Shown here in pieces: positions 42,900 to 52,297 of a DNA stretch of 64,000 bases (positions are counted from its first letter, which is position 1; each line of letters begins with the position of its first letter). The translations under genes and the position numbers were made by a program. The stretch comes from Hyalangium ruber (GTDB lineage: Bacteria > Myxococcota > Myxococcia > Myxococcales > Myxococcaceae). Location: positions 248,001 through 312,000 of the forward strand of contig NZ_JAXIVS010000004.1 in assembly GCF_034259325.1 (NCBI RefSeq), written 5' to 3'. The notes beneath the pieces were generated by a model. The model had not been told where the DNA came from and made no database searches. It saw nothing but the letters and a program-made list of their open reading frames with translations.

Positions 42900-45800
42900 T
42901 CAGCCCTCCCACGTGGACAGCATCGAGCGCACCCGCGTGTACCTGGCGAGCAGCTTCTCGCGGTGGGCGCTGAGCAGCACCATGAAGCCGACCACGAGCA
43001 GCCCCAGCAGCGACAGGAAGGCGGCGCCCACGCGGTGGTCGCGCATGCCGAAGCGCACCAGGTTTGCGACGATGCACGTCACCAGGAACGCGGTGCCCAG
43101 GTACACATAGGAGCGGATGCGCAGCGCGATGCCCGCCATCACTCCCAGCAAACACACGAGCACGCAGAGCAGCATTCCCCCAGCGTCGCTGAACATGAGG
43201 GGCTTCCACGCTCCGGCGACGTAGATGACGGTCACCGCGCAGGCGCGCATCCACGCCACGGTGTCCGGGGCCAGCGAGTCGCGGAAGATGCGCAGCAGCA
43301 CCAACAGGGAGAGGCCCGCGGGGATGACGTAGTACTGCGGCTCACCGGCGCCGATGCCCGCCCAGAGGACGAGCAGGGCCGCGTTGAAGGCCACGACAGA
43401 GGCCACGGACGCCAGCCCCCGGCGCGAGGGATGCGTGGCGAGCGCGGCGAAGTGGGCGGCGTGGCCGGCGAGCAGCGCAGCGGCGTAGGCGGGCTGGTCC
43501 CACGGCGCGGTCAGCAAACCGGCCAGGGGGAAGAGGAAGGCGCCCAACAGCGCGGGCCGGCGGAAGGCGGGCAGCCCCGAGCTCTCGCGCTGCACGAAGA
43601 CGTAGAGGCCGGAGAAGAACGCGCCGCCTCCGAGCGCCACGAGGCTGTCCGTGACGCTCAGGCCCTCGACGCCCATGCCGAGCAGCCGCGCGCCGAGGTA
43701 GCCCAGCGCGACGGCCACCTGGGCGTAGTACACGGAGAGCGCGTCCTGCCGAGTCACCGCGCGGCGGACCAGCGCCACCACCAGCACCCCGAGGCCCACC
43801 ACCGCGACGAGCGCCTCTCGCAGGGCGCCTCGGGAGCCATCCACCACCAGGACTCCCAGGAACACCTCGAGCAGCGCGACCGTCGCGAGGAAGTGCCCCA
43901 CGCCCCGGCGCACCTTCTCTCCGGCGAAGGAGAGCGCCACGGTGGCGAGCAGCGCGGTGGCGGCGCCCAGGTGCGGGACGATGAACTCCTTGCCACGACC
44001 GGACGAGAACGTCGCGCCGAGGAACATCACCAGAACATGCACGGAGACGAGCGTGGCGAGCCAACCCACCACCTCGCGCGAGCGCCGCCGATACACCACG
44101 GCCCACGCGGCCCCCGTGGCCAGCGCGAAGCTCAGCGGCGCGCTCACGTGCCGCACGCTCTGCAGGCCCGCGAGGGCCAGGAGCGAGAGCATCCACCCAC
44201 CGTGGTGCAGCGCCCGGCCCACGCTGAACTCCCGAGCATCCAGCACGGTGCCCACCAGGCAGAGCGCGAGCCCCGTCCCTCCGACGACGACGGGGAGCCA
44301 CACGGGCGACACCGTGGCCACGAGCACCCCACCCAGCAGCGCGGTGGCGACATAGGCCATCCACTCCTCGCGGCTCACCATGAGCACGAGCGCGGCCAGT
44401 CCCGCGGGCACCGCCACCACCAGCGGCAGCACGCCGGGGCCTCGATCGAACAGGAAGTACGCCAGCAGGCCTCCGAGGGTGAGCACCCCCGCGCCCCAGA
44501 AGGGCTCGCTCCAGGTGTCCTCCAGGCTCGGGAGCACCTTGGCCGCCGCGGACGAGAGGGCGCGCTGCACGCGGCCGGACTGGCACACGGCGGACAGGAG
44601 CGCGGCGGCGAGCGCCACTCCGGCGAAGGCCAGCGCTGCCAAAGGCCGTGCCTCCATGAAGGAGTACAGCTCCGTCTCCCCGAGCGACACGAGCGCCAGC
44701 ACCAGCACAGAGGCGGTGAGCAGCCAGCGCAAGGAGAGGAGGAACGCGGCCACGAACAGCACCCCGGCCATCCCGGCGAGCGCTCCCGGAGTCGGAGCCC
44801 CGATCACGGACACACCGGTGAGCGCCAGCGCGCCCAGGGTGGCCAGGGGACGCAGCCCGCTGTCCGGAGCGCAGCGGAAGAAGGCCGCCAGCCCCGAGGG
44901 GCGGTGGTACTCGAGCACGCCCAGCGCCAGCAGCACGCCCGCCGCCACAGGCCGGGCCTCGGGGATGAAGGCGAGCAGCAGCGTGGCGAGCCCCACGCGC
45001 ACCGAGGGGCGCCGGCCCGGCATGAGCGCCAACGACATTATAAGGAGGAGCCGCGAGGCAATCCCAGCCTCCACCGCCAGCATGCCCAGGCCCACCAGCA
45101 GGAGCGTGCCCTGCATCCACTCGGAGAGCCGCTGTGCCAGCTTCGCCTCCGCCGCCGGGCCGAGCAGCAGCGAGCGCGCGGCGGGCAGGTGCTCCACGGC
45201 GCGAACCACCAGGAGCGCCAGCAGCGGCAGGGCCGGCGCGAAGACCGGAACGGCCCCGCCGAGGAGCATGGTCCCTGCTGTGAACAGCGTGCCGAGCGCC
45301 GCGAAGACCGGCTTGCGGCTGGCCCGCATCCACAGCAGCGGCAGGACCACGGTCCCCGCGAGCAGCAGATCCACGGGTGCATGCTCCCAGGTCAGCAGGG
45401 CCACCGCGAGCACGCCCACCGAGGAGAGGATGGCCGCGAGGGCGAAGCGCCCGCCCCCGGCCAGCACGGCCGCCACCGCGCGCCGCTCCTCCAGGAGGGC
45501 CAGGACGCTCAGGAAGGCCGCCAGCCCCAGCAGGGCCACCGGCGACGGCCCCAAGCCCACGGTGGCATAGCCCGCGGCGACGAGGACACTGAGGGACGGA
45601 GGCACCGCCCGGGCGGTGAGCAGCGCGGCGAGGGCCGCACAGAGCAACAGCCCCATGTGCGGCTCACGGGAGTCCACCGCCAGCGCCGGAGCGAGCGCGA
45701 GGAGCAGGGCCACGAAGCCCGCGGTGAGCGTGCTCGGGCCACGCCCCCAGCGCACGGTGGCGAGCGAAGCCCCCAGGGACCACAGGAGGATGAGGCCCAT

Positions 45801-48320
45801 GGACAGCCCAGGCGTCATCCAGGACCACGGGACGAAGACTCCCGGCCAGGAAGGCAGCAGGGCCAGACCCGCGATGACCACCGCGAACGGCCGCATCGCC
45901 GGGAAAGAGCGCGATGCGATGGCCACCGCCGCCGCCGAGGCGAGGAGGATGACGCCCAGCGCGGGCGTCTGGACTCCCCAGGCGACGACCAAGGCGGCGA
46001 AGGCATAGAGGGTGCCGGGCACGCCCAGCAGCCGCAGCCTTCCGCCTCGTTCGCCCAGGAGCGCCAGGCCCACCGCCACGGCGGCCATCGCGGGAGACAC
46101 GCCCTCCCACGCCCCACGGGAGAGCGGCGCGAAGCCCGCCGCCAGCTTGGGCACGGCGGCGGCGAGGACGAACGCGGCCAGCGCGATGAGCCACGGGTCC
46201 GCCAGGGCCCAGGTGGCCAGGAGCGCGGCGGCGCCCACGAGGCCGATGCCCACCGCCGACGTCACGCTGGTGCCCGCGGTAAGGCCGAAGAGAAAGCCCA
46301 CCAGCGCCAGCACGCCCACGGCGCTACTGAAGAGCAGACGCGTGCGGCGGGAGCACACGCTGGCCAACCCCGCGAACACCAGCGCCGGCAAGCCGCACAC
46401 CACGGAGGCCACCGCCGGGCCGAAGAGGCCATGCGCGGCGAAGGGCACCACCAGCATCACGAGGGCGCCCGTGCAGGCCAGGTAGAAGCGCTCGAACCAC
46501 AGGCCACAGAAGACGCACACCACCGACAGCGCCAGCGCGCTCCAGAGGGCGGGGCGCAAGTCGGGGCCCGCGAGAGACACAAGGACGAACAGGCCGCTGG
46601 CAGCCGCCGTGGAGCGCAGCAGCACCTCCGCGATGCGCGCCTCGCGCCCATCCCCCCCACGCTCCGCGCGCGCCATCCACCGAGCGGCCAGCACCACGCC
46701 AGCGAGGACGAAGGGAAGCGCGGTCAGCGCGCCGAACTGGAACGGCAGCTTCTCCGAGGGCGGATAGCCCAGCCGCGCCTTGAGCAGCGCGATGAGGGTG
46801 GTGATGAAACCAGGGATGAGCTGCCCGCTGGAGGCATAAGCGAGGTACGCCCCGAAGTACGTGGGATAGAGCCAGCTCAGCCTCGCGAGCGAGCCCTTCG
46901 ACAACCGGTACACCGTCCAGGTGAAGACGGCCGAGGTGAAACAGAAGGCGGGAGGCGCCCCGGTGCCCGCGAGGACGATGCAGCCCACCTGCAGCGCGGC
47001 CACGGCGATGGAGAGCGAGTCAGCGGCCTTCTCCTCCGGGAGCTCGCGGAAGGCCAGGCACGTGGCGAGGAGGAAGGCGAGGAACGGAGCGTACGTGCCG
47101 GCGGACGGAGGAGTCCCGGCCGCAACCAGCGCCAGGTGCAGCCGGATGGCGAACAGGGCCAGCAGATAGAGCGGCGCCACCAGCGCGAAGGCGAGCGCGG
47201 CACCTTGCCGGGGCTCGGCGGTGGTCCGGCGAGAGAGGACGAAGAAGAGTGCGCAGGGCAGCGCGTTGAGCCACAGCGCGGGGGCTCCCAGTCTCGCGGC
47301 GAGCGGCGCCAGCCCCATCATGACCGTGGTCACGACGATGCTGGCCTGGATGAGGGGCCGGGAGGGCGCATCGAGCGCCTCCGCGGGCCGGCGCACCATC
47401 ACGGCGGCAAGCGCGGACCACCCGAGCAGCAACGGAACGAGCAGTGCGGGGTGGACGCCATCGAGCCCCAGCGCCTCTCCCAGGGGGAGCATGCCTCCCA
47501 TGGGCCCCAGGGCGAGGCCCGCGAGCGGCGCCACCGCCGAACCGATGAGGCCCAGGATGCGACCCGCGCTCTGCAGGGCCTGCCGCCGCGCCAGGAACGC
47601 TCCCCAGGCGGAGAAACCGACCGAGTAGAAGGCCGTCATCCCGAAGACGACGAGCGAGCGCGAGAGCGAGGTCATCCCCGACCAGCTCTCGAAGACGAAG
47701 TAGAGGGTGCCCGCGAGGATGAGGAAGGCGCCGACGAACCAGCCGATGCTCTCGTAGAGGAAGGGCCGCCAGATGCGGTCCCAGGTCGAGGTCTCCTCGA
47801 CGATGCGAGCCGTGAGGCTTCGCGGAGCCGGCGCATCGAAGATCGGCTCGGTGGTGACCGGAGGCAGCAGCTCCTCGACCTTCGGCAGAGGCTCCGGTTC
47901 CGGGGTGCGCGCCTCCTCCTCCACTGGAGCCGTGAAGAAGGCCTGCGCGGCCCCCACGGACGGCGCCTCCACGGGCGCGGGCTGCACGGGAGCAGGCTCT
48001 TCCACGGCGGCCTGCACAGCCACCTCGTCCACGGTCGGCACGGGCGCCGCCGGCTCCACTGCGGGAGCCACCTGCGGCGCGGAGCCATCCGCCAGCACGG
48101 AGAGCAGCACCCGCACCTGTCGCTCGTAGCGCGCGGTGAGGTAGCGCATCGTCCGAGGCGAAACCTCGAGGTCATCCCACCGCTTCATCTCCTCGAGGAT
48201 GAAGTGGATATGTGCCAGCTCCGCCTCCACGGCTTCGCGAGGGCGCGGCGCCATGGCGGTTCCACAGAGGCTGCAATAGCGGCCGCCGAGGCGCTCTTGC
48301 TGACATTGAGGGCAATACAT
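42900..48320 (-). CDS. Very large polytopic membrane protein with N-terminal zinc ribbon
   Basis: 1806 residues. The N-terminus is a zinc ribbon (Cys3, Cys6, Cys16, Cys19: CPQC...CSLC). It is followed by a helical stretch (LAHIHFILEEMKRWDDLEVSPRTMRYL) and a Pro/Val/Glu-rich linker (residues 85-170). From about residue 190 to the end are dozens of hydrophobic helices, for example WFVGAFLILAGTLYFVF and ILGLIGSAVAPLAGLALGP, separated by short loops with Arg. I estimate over 40 spans. The layout recalls DUF2157/DUF2339-type multi-span proteins, but much longer. No transport motif or catalytic signature is seen. The ATG at 48320 has a G-rich stretch upstream. Downstream of the pilin genes by about 150 bases on the same strand. 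Confidence 0.8.
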   Translation of the reverse strand: MYCPQCQQERLGGRYCSLCGTAMAPRPREAVEAELAHIHFILEEMKRWDDLEVSPRTMRYLTARYERQVRVLLSVLADGSAPQVAPAVEPAAPVPTVDEVAVQAAVEEPAPVQPAPVEAPSVGAAQAFFTAPVEEEARTPEPEPLPKVEELLPPVTTEPIFDAPAPRSLTARIVEETSTWDRIWRPFLYESIGWFVGAFLILAGTLYFVFESWSGMTSLSRSLVVFGMTAFYSVGFSAWGAFLARRQALQSAGRILGLIGSAVAPLAGLALGPMGGMLPLGEALGLDGVHPALLVPLLLGWSALAAVMVRRPAEALDAPSRPLIQASIVVTTVMMGLAPLAARLGAPALWLNALPCALFFVLSRRTTAEPRQGAALAFALVAPLYLLALFAIRLHLALVAAGTPPSAGTYAPFLAFLLATCLAFRELPEEKAADSLSIAVAALQVGCIVLAGTGAPPAFCFTSAVFTWTVYRLSKGSLARLSWLYPTYFGAYLAYASSGQLIPGFITTLIALLKARLGYPPSEKLPFQFGALTALPFVLAGVVLAARWMARAERGGDGREARIAEVLLRSTAAASGLFVLVSLAGPDLRPALWSALALSVVCVFCGLWFERFYLACTGALVMLVVPFAAHGLFGPAVASVVCGLPALVFAGLASVCSRRTRLLFSSAVGVLALVGFLFGLTAGTSVTSAVGIGLVGAAALLATWALADPWLIALAAFVLAAAVPKLAAGFAPLSRGAWEGVSPAMAAVAVGLALLGERGGRLRLLGVPGTLYAFAALVVAWGVQTPALGVILLASAAAVAIASRSFPAMRPFAVVIAGLALLPSWPGVFVPWSWMTPGLSMGLILLWSLGASLATVRWGRGPSTLTAGFVALLLALAPALAVDSREPHMGLLLCAALAALLTARAVPPSLSVLVAAGYATVGLGPSPVALLGLAAFLSVLALLEERRAVAAVLAGGGRFALAAILSSVGVLAVALLTWEHAPVDLLLAGTVVLPLLWMRASRKPVFAALGTLFTAGTMLLGGAVPVFAPALPLLALLVVRAVEHLPAARSLLLGPAAEAKLAQRLSEWMQGTLLLVGLGMLAVEAGIASRLLLIMSLALMPGRRPSVRVGLATLLLAFIPEARPVAAGVLLALGVLEYHRPSGLAAFFRCAPDSGLRPLATLGALALTGVSVIGAPTPGALAGMAGVLFVAAFLLSLRWLLTASVLVLALVSLGETELYSFMEARPLAALAFAGVALAAALLSAVCQSGRVQRALSSAAAKVLPSLEDTWSEPFWGAGVLTLGGLLAYFLFDRGPGVLPLVVAVPAGLAALVLMVSREEWMAYVATALLGGVLVATVSPVWLPVVVGGTGLALCLVGTVLDAREFSVGRALHHGGWMLSLLALAGLQSVRHVSAPLSFALATGAAWAVVYRRRSREVVGWLATLVSVHVLVMFLGATFSSGRGKEFIVPHLGAATALLATVALSFAGEKVRRGVGHFLATVALLEVFLGVLVVDGSRGALREALVAVVGLGVLVVALVRRAVTRQDALSVYYAQVAVALGYLGARLLGMGVEGLSVTDSLVALGGGAFFSGLYVFVQRESSGLPAFRRPALLGAFLFPLAGLLTAPWDQPAYAAALLAGHAAHFAALATHPSRRGLASVASVVAFNAALLVLWAGIGAGEPQYYVIPAGLSLLVLLRIFRDSLAPDTVAWMRACAVTVIYVAGAWKPLMFSDAGGMLLCVLVCLLGVMAGIALRIRSYVYLGTAFLVTCIVANLVRFGMRDHRVGAAFLSLLGLLVVGFMVLLSAHREKLLARYTRVRSMLSTWEG

Positions 48321-48469
48321 GACCCGATCCCCCTAACAACAGCTGTGCCACCCAGGATGCCCAGAAATCCCGGGCACTTGGAATCACCCCCCACCCCGGG
48401 AGCTGACACCGCCACGACGCGGTGCGCAGCGACCGTGTGCATCCGCATGCACAACCGAAGGGTCTCTCC

Positions 48470-50290
48470 TCAGTGCGTGGACTCGGAGAAGAGCCGCACG
48501 CGCGCGGGCGGCCCCAGAGGCACCGGCGGAATCCGAGGCACGGACACCGTCGCGGAGCCATACATCCGCACCGCGTCGCCGCTCACCAGCGAGGAGCACC
48601 GCGATGCGTTCTCCGCCACGAGCTGCGCCTCCACGAGCGAATTGCCGACCATCTCCACCTGCTCATGCGCCATCACCGCCGCGCTGAAGCCACAGGTGTG
48701 GATCCGTGAGTTGCTCCCGCGCAGGACCAGGTCTCTCCCCGCCAGGAGCACGAAGCCCTTGGGGCTCACCGGGCGGAAGGAGAGCGCCTCGGCCTCATGG
48801 ACGATGTTGCCGGTCGCGATGAGGCTCACGCCATACGATGCATCCGCGAGCAGCTCCGCGCAGACCGGCGTCTCGAAGTTCCTGAAGCGGACGTTGCCCT
48901 CCACGAACCAGACGCCCCGAGGCATCCGCGCGCGCTGCGGAGCAGCGGGGTTCGCCATGAAGTCGAAGGTGACGTCGCGCATGTCCCGGCGTCCAAAGCC
49001 CGACTGTCCCGGGTAGATGCCGGTGTCCCCCACATCGCAGCCCAGCGGTCCGGAGCTCACACTCGGGACGCCGTCCGCACGCCAGATCCGCGGAGAGCCG
49101 GCCAGGGTGATGGAGGGCACGGAGGCGCGCAGCCCGGGGTCTCCATCCGACACGTGGATATCCAGGGCCTGGCGCGTGGCATCGAGCAGAGCCCAGCACG
49201 TGGCGCAGTCCTGGGGACCGCAAATGCGGGGGCCGGCGCGCGGAAAAGGACAGGCGCTGTAGTTCCACGCATACAGCCGAGCCTGCGCGGGGGCCGCCGT
49301 CTCATCCAGCCGCAGGTAGTAGAAGGGCGTGCAGTCCGTGCCCACGCACCCGAGCGGCGCGAGGGTGACGTCCCACGGAGACACCCGTGGCGGGGCCTCC
49401 ACGGTGACGTTGGCGGCACACTCGCCTCCCGCTCCGCCCAGGGAGGCCGAGCACTGACTGCCCGCGCTCTGCCCCACGCAGGTGTTACCCAGGCCGCAGG
49501 AGTTCCAAGGCGCGCCCGAGGAGCACCCCGCGCCACACAGGCACCCGCCTTCGATGGAGCCCGTGGCCACCACGTCCCCGAAGGGGCCACACACGTGAGC
49601 GCCGCCCTGCATGAGCACGGTGCCGCCAGCGATGAGGCCCGCCGAGTCCCCCGGCCCCACGAGCACCCGCAGCGTGTGGCGCGCGGCGTTGCCCTCCAGG
49701 CTCGTGCCGGGATGGACGCCAATCACGGTGACCCACACCAGCCCGTCGCGATCCCGCACGGGGTTGGCCCGCGCCACCCCCGGAAGCGCTCCCTCCAGAC
49801 AGTTGCCCACGCGGTTGTTCCCCGAGGCGGCCCAGAGCACCGGGTCGTCCTGCGCATCATCATCGTTGTCGTCGATGCGCACGAAGTACGCTCCCTCCGC
49901 GCCGTTGTCGGCGGGTACGCGAAGGAACACCTTGCCGCTGGAGGCGGCGACGACGGGCTCGCCATCGGTGAAGGCGGGCAGGAAGTCATCCGAGGTCCCG
50001 CCCCCGAGGGCCGGCAGGTAGGCGCAGTCCGTATCCAGATTGGGGTCCAGCGCCCGGTCGAGGTCCACCTCGCGCTCCAGCAACGCCCCGAGGTACGCGC
50101 GCGTGCGCTCCAGGCCGGCCTCGGCGAGCACCCGCGCCTGGGCATCGCTGCGCTCGAAGGTGGCGGTGACGTCCTCATCGCCCGCGCGCTGGTGCGCCAC
50201 CGCCACCAGCAGCACCAGGATCGCGAGCAGCAACATCACCGCGAGCAGGATGTAGCCACGAGCCGGGCGCGAGGAGGAGGAGGGCAACAC
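48470..50290 (-). CDS. Minor pilin of PilX/GspK type
   Basis: 606 residues. N-terminal class III-type signal: ARG then YILLAVMLLLAILVLLVAVAHQRA, a prepilin-like hydrophobic helix without the Glu at +5, as in PilX/GspK. The next residues (RSDAQARVLAEAGLERTRAYLGALL) are the helix seen in PilX homologues. The remainder is a large Cys-rich domain (CGPFGDVVATG, CLCGAGC, CGLGNTCVG, CWALL) that is much longer than classical PilX (about 200 residues). Starts at GTG 50290, nine bases after the preceding gene ends, and is the last of the pilin set. A role in priming pilus or pseudopilus assembly is expected from the family. Confidence 0.75.
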   Translation of the reverse strand: MLPSSSSRPARGYILLAVMLLLAILVLLVAVAHQRAGDEDVTATFERSDAQARVLAEAGLERTRAYLGALLEREVDLDRALDPNLDTDCAYLPALGGGTSDDFLPAFTDGEPVVAASSGKVFLRVPADNGAEGAYFVRIDDNDDDAQDDPVLWAASGNNRVGNCLEGALPGVARANPVRDRDGLVWVTVIGVHPGTSLEGNAARHTLRVLVGPGDSAGLIAGGTVLMQGGAHVCGPFGDVVATGSIEGGCLCGAGCSSGAPWNSCGLGNTCVGQSAGSQCSASLGGAGGECAANVTVEAPPRVSPWDVTLAPLGCVGTDCTPFYYLRLDETAAPAQARLYAWNYSACPFPRAGPRICGPQDCATCWALLDATRQALDIHVSDGDPGLRASVPSITLAGSPRIWRADGVPSVSSGPLGCDVGDTGIYPGQSGFGRRDMRDVTFDFMANPAAPQRARMPRGVWFVEGNVRFRNFETPVCAELLADASYGVSLIATGNIVHEAEALSFRPVSPKGFVLLAGRDLVLRGSNSRIHTCGFSAAVMAHEQVEMVGNSLVEAQLVAENASRCSSLVSGDAVRMYGSATVSVPRIPPVPLGPPARVRLFSESTH

Positions 50291-50299
50291 GTCGGGTTC

Positions 50300-51349
50300 C
50301 TAGTGCCTCAACGTGAAGGCGGAGAAGGTGTCGTAGGTGACGGGCTCGCCCGAAGCAGGCGCCATCAACCGAAGCGCCACCTCCACGCGCCGCACGCGCC
50401 GCAGGTCCATGGGCGCCAGGGGCAGCGCCTTGAACTCGACGCCCTGCGCATCGAAGTACCGGAAGACGAGCCCACCGGGGGCCGCGGTGCGTAGCAGAGG
50501 CTCCCAGGGTGTCCCCTCCTCCTTCGCGCGACACGGCCGCGACAGCCCGCTCAGGGTGGCCTGGACGCCGACCCGCTCCCAGCACTGCTTGCGCTCCACG
50601 GCGCCTCCCTCGAGCCGATAGAACACCCGGTCCAGCGAGGCCACCCAACCCCGGTTGGGCACCTCGAAGAAGTCCCGGGGAATCGGCTCGTCGAACACCA
50701 GGGCCAGGCGACCAATCGCGTTGCCGAACACGCTCGAGGACACCTGCCGCTCGACCCAGCGCCCTGCTCCGTCCACGAGCACCAGCCATTCACCGGCCTG
50801 GTACTTGTTGAGCCCCCAGGGACAGGTGGGCGAGGAGTGGGGAAAGTCACGGCAGTCCTGGCCCGGCCCGGCGAACAGCAGCGAGGCCTCGTCGGTGCGG
50901 CACGCCTTGGCCCCGGAGCCATCCACGTCACAGCTCCCGTTCAGCTCGTTGAGCAGCGCCACGCCCCGGTCGGGCAGCGGCGGGAAGGCCTGGTTGGCGG
51001 CGAAGGCGGACACGCCGTTGAGGTTCGAGTCTGGCCGGGGCAGGTCCGAGACGAACACCAGGGCCGTCTCATCCGCGAGGATCAGCGGACCGGGATACAG
51101 CTCGCCCAGTCCCTCCCGCCGGGCGCGCGTGGGCCGCCCCAGGCCCGCCTGCCGCAGCTCCCGGCCGAGTTGGCCCAACAGCAGGCTGGCGTCCTGCTTG
51201 AGCCGGCCCAGCTGTGCCTCCCGCTGGTCCATGCGCGAGCGGTGCAGCAGATAGCCCATCATGGCCGTGAGGATGATGAGGCCCACCCCGCTGGCGACGA
51301 GCACCTCGATGAGCGTGAAGCCCCGCCGCGCTCGGGTGCGCGCTACCAT
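50300..51349 (-). CDS. Minor pilin of PilW/GspJ type
   Basis: 349 residues. Prepilin leader ARRG followed by FTLIEVLVASGVGLIILTAMMGYLL: G(-1), F(+1), E(+5), then the hydrophobic helix. QREAQLGRLKQDASLLLGQLGRELRQAGLG is the PilW/GspJ amphipathic helix. The C-terminal domain contains paired cysteines (GSCDVDGSGAKAC; GQDCRDFPHSSPTC). The longer frame to 51844 lacks a leader, so ATG 51349 is used; it overlaps the previous gene by seven bases. Cleavage by PilD and incorporation in a pilus tip complex follow from the family. Confidence 0.85.
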   Translation of the reverse strand: MVARTRARRGFTLIEVLVASGVGLIILTAMMGYLLHRSRMDQREAQLGRLKQDASLLLGQLGRELRQAGLGRPTRARREGLGELYPGPLILADETALVFVSDLPRPDSNLNGVSAFAANQAFPPLPDRGVALLNELNGSCDVDGSGAKACRTDEASLLFAGPGQDCRDFPHSSPTCPWGLNKYQAGEWLVLVDGAGRWVERQVSSSVFGNAIGRLALVFDEPIPRDFFEVPNRGWVASLDRVFYRLEGGAVERKQCWERVGVQATLSGLSRPCRAKEEGTPWEPLLRTAAPGGLVFRYFDAQGVEFKALPLAPMDLRRVRRVEVALRLMAPASGEPVTYDTFSAFTLRH

Positions 51350-51738
51350 CGCAGCGTCTCCCGCACCACCGTGCGCCCATCCGGAGCCGTGATGGTGACG
51401 GTGGCGCGCAGGTAGCTGAACGAAGTGAGTGCCCCCCGGACGTTGCCATCCTCCACGTGTACGGGCGCGAGGGTCCACACCCAGTCCGAGTGGCCTGGGA
51501 CCGAGCCACTGGAGGGCGCCGTCCACACCGGAGAGTTCAGCGGCTGGGAGCGCAGATACTCGAGCCGCTCGGTGGCGGCGCGCTCCATCTCCAGCGCCTC
51601 GATGCCGCGGTAGAGCCTGCGTCGGGAGGCCACCTCTCCGGAGGCAATCGCGGCCAGGGTCAACGAGAGCAGCACGCCGCCCGCGAGCGCCTCCATGAGC
51701 AGATGTCCCCTGCCCTGCCTCGCGCGCCGGAGGCTCAC
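51343..51738 (-). CDS. Minor pilin of PilV/GspI type
   Basis: 131 residues. GTG 51738 overlaps the previous stop as GTGA. Leader SLRRARQGRG, then HLLMEALAGGVLLSLTLAAIASGEVASRR: G(-1), H(+1), E(+5), as in type IV prepilins, although His at +1 is unusual (normally Phe, Met or Leu). RLYRGIEALEMERAATERLEYLRSQP follows as the alpha-1C helix. Short C-terminal beta domain, no cysteine pair. Order and length fit the PilV/GspI position in a fimT-pilV-pilW-pilX set. Confidence 0.75.
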   Translation of the reverse strand: MSLRRARQGRGHLLMEALAGGVLLSLTLAAIASGEVASRRRLYRGIEALEMERAATERLEYLRSQPLNSPVWTAPSSGSVPGHSDWVWTLAPVHVEDGNVRGALTSFSYLRATVTITAPDGRTVVRETLRW

Positions 51739-52241
51739 GGACAATCCCCCTCGATGCCCTCGAGCGTACACACGGGCCCCAGCGGCGCGACCACCACCGC
51801 GCGCGGTCCCTCCTCGGGCCCCACGAGGAAGCGCCAGGCGGCATTGTTCCAGGTGCGTCCGGTGGGGCGGAACACGAGCGAGCCCAGGGACTCCTGGCGC
51901 ACCGTCATGCGCTCGGGCAGGCGTACGCGCTCCACCTCCACGAGGGCGATCGGATCCACCCGGGACTCACAGTCAGCGTCCCTGCGGCGGCTCACCCGCA
52001 GCGTGTCGCCCGGAGCGCCCGAAGCCACGGGGACACCGTCCGAGAGCACCTCGACATGGTGGCACCGGCCGGTCTCGAGGGCGCGCTGGCGGGCGCGCAC
52101 CAGGAGCTGCGCGGCGGAGTCGGTGGCGAGCCGCAGCCGGAAGCGGGCATGCACCGGCTGCAACCCGACGGCGGTCATCGCGCTCATCATCATGAGCAGC
52201 GCCACCGTGACCATCAGCTCCATGAGGGTGTAGCCGCGCAT
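51735..52241 (-). CDS. Minor pilin of FimT/GspH type
   Basis: 168 residues from ATG 52241. Leader MRG, then YTLMELMVTVALLMMMSAMTAVGL: G(-1), Y(+1), E(+5). Next RFRLATDSAAQLLVRARQRALETGR matches the FimT/GspH helix, and the C-terminal beta-sandwich has a conserved FRPTGRTWN-AAWRFLV stretch similar to the 'F-P-G' motif of GspH. Last residues contain CTLEGIEGDC, a possible disulfide loop. The upstream in-frame extension to 52826 lies antisense-free but inside argB in another frame, so it is not used. 56 bases separate it from argB. Confidence 0.8.
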   Translation of the reverse strand: MRGYTLMELMVTVALLMMMSAMTAVGLQPVHARFRLRLATDSAAQLLVRARQRALETGRCHHVEVLSDGVPVASGAPGDTLRVSRRRDADCESRVDPIALVEVERVRLPERMTVRQESLGSLVFRPTGRTWNNAAWRFLVGPEEGPRAVVVAPLGPVCTLEGIEGDCP

Positions 52242-52297
52242 CCCGCCCGTAGCAGACCATGAACCGGGCGGGAGGGCACGTCTCCCTCGGCCTGCCC

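Noticed and set aside
48436-48453. Palindrome tgtgcat-ccgc-atgcaca as a terminator of the pilin set
   Set aside because: Perfect 7-bp arms but no T-run on the relevant strand, and only 17 bases past the last pilin stop; too weak to call.
42816-49016. 2066-codon frame antisense to the polytopic membrane protein
   Set aside because: Low-complexity His/Gln/Arg/Glu-rich product, mirror image of hydrophobic codons on the other strand; the zinc-ribbon membrane protein has a clear start and coherent helices.
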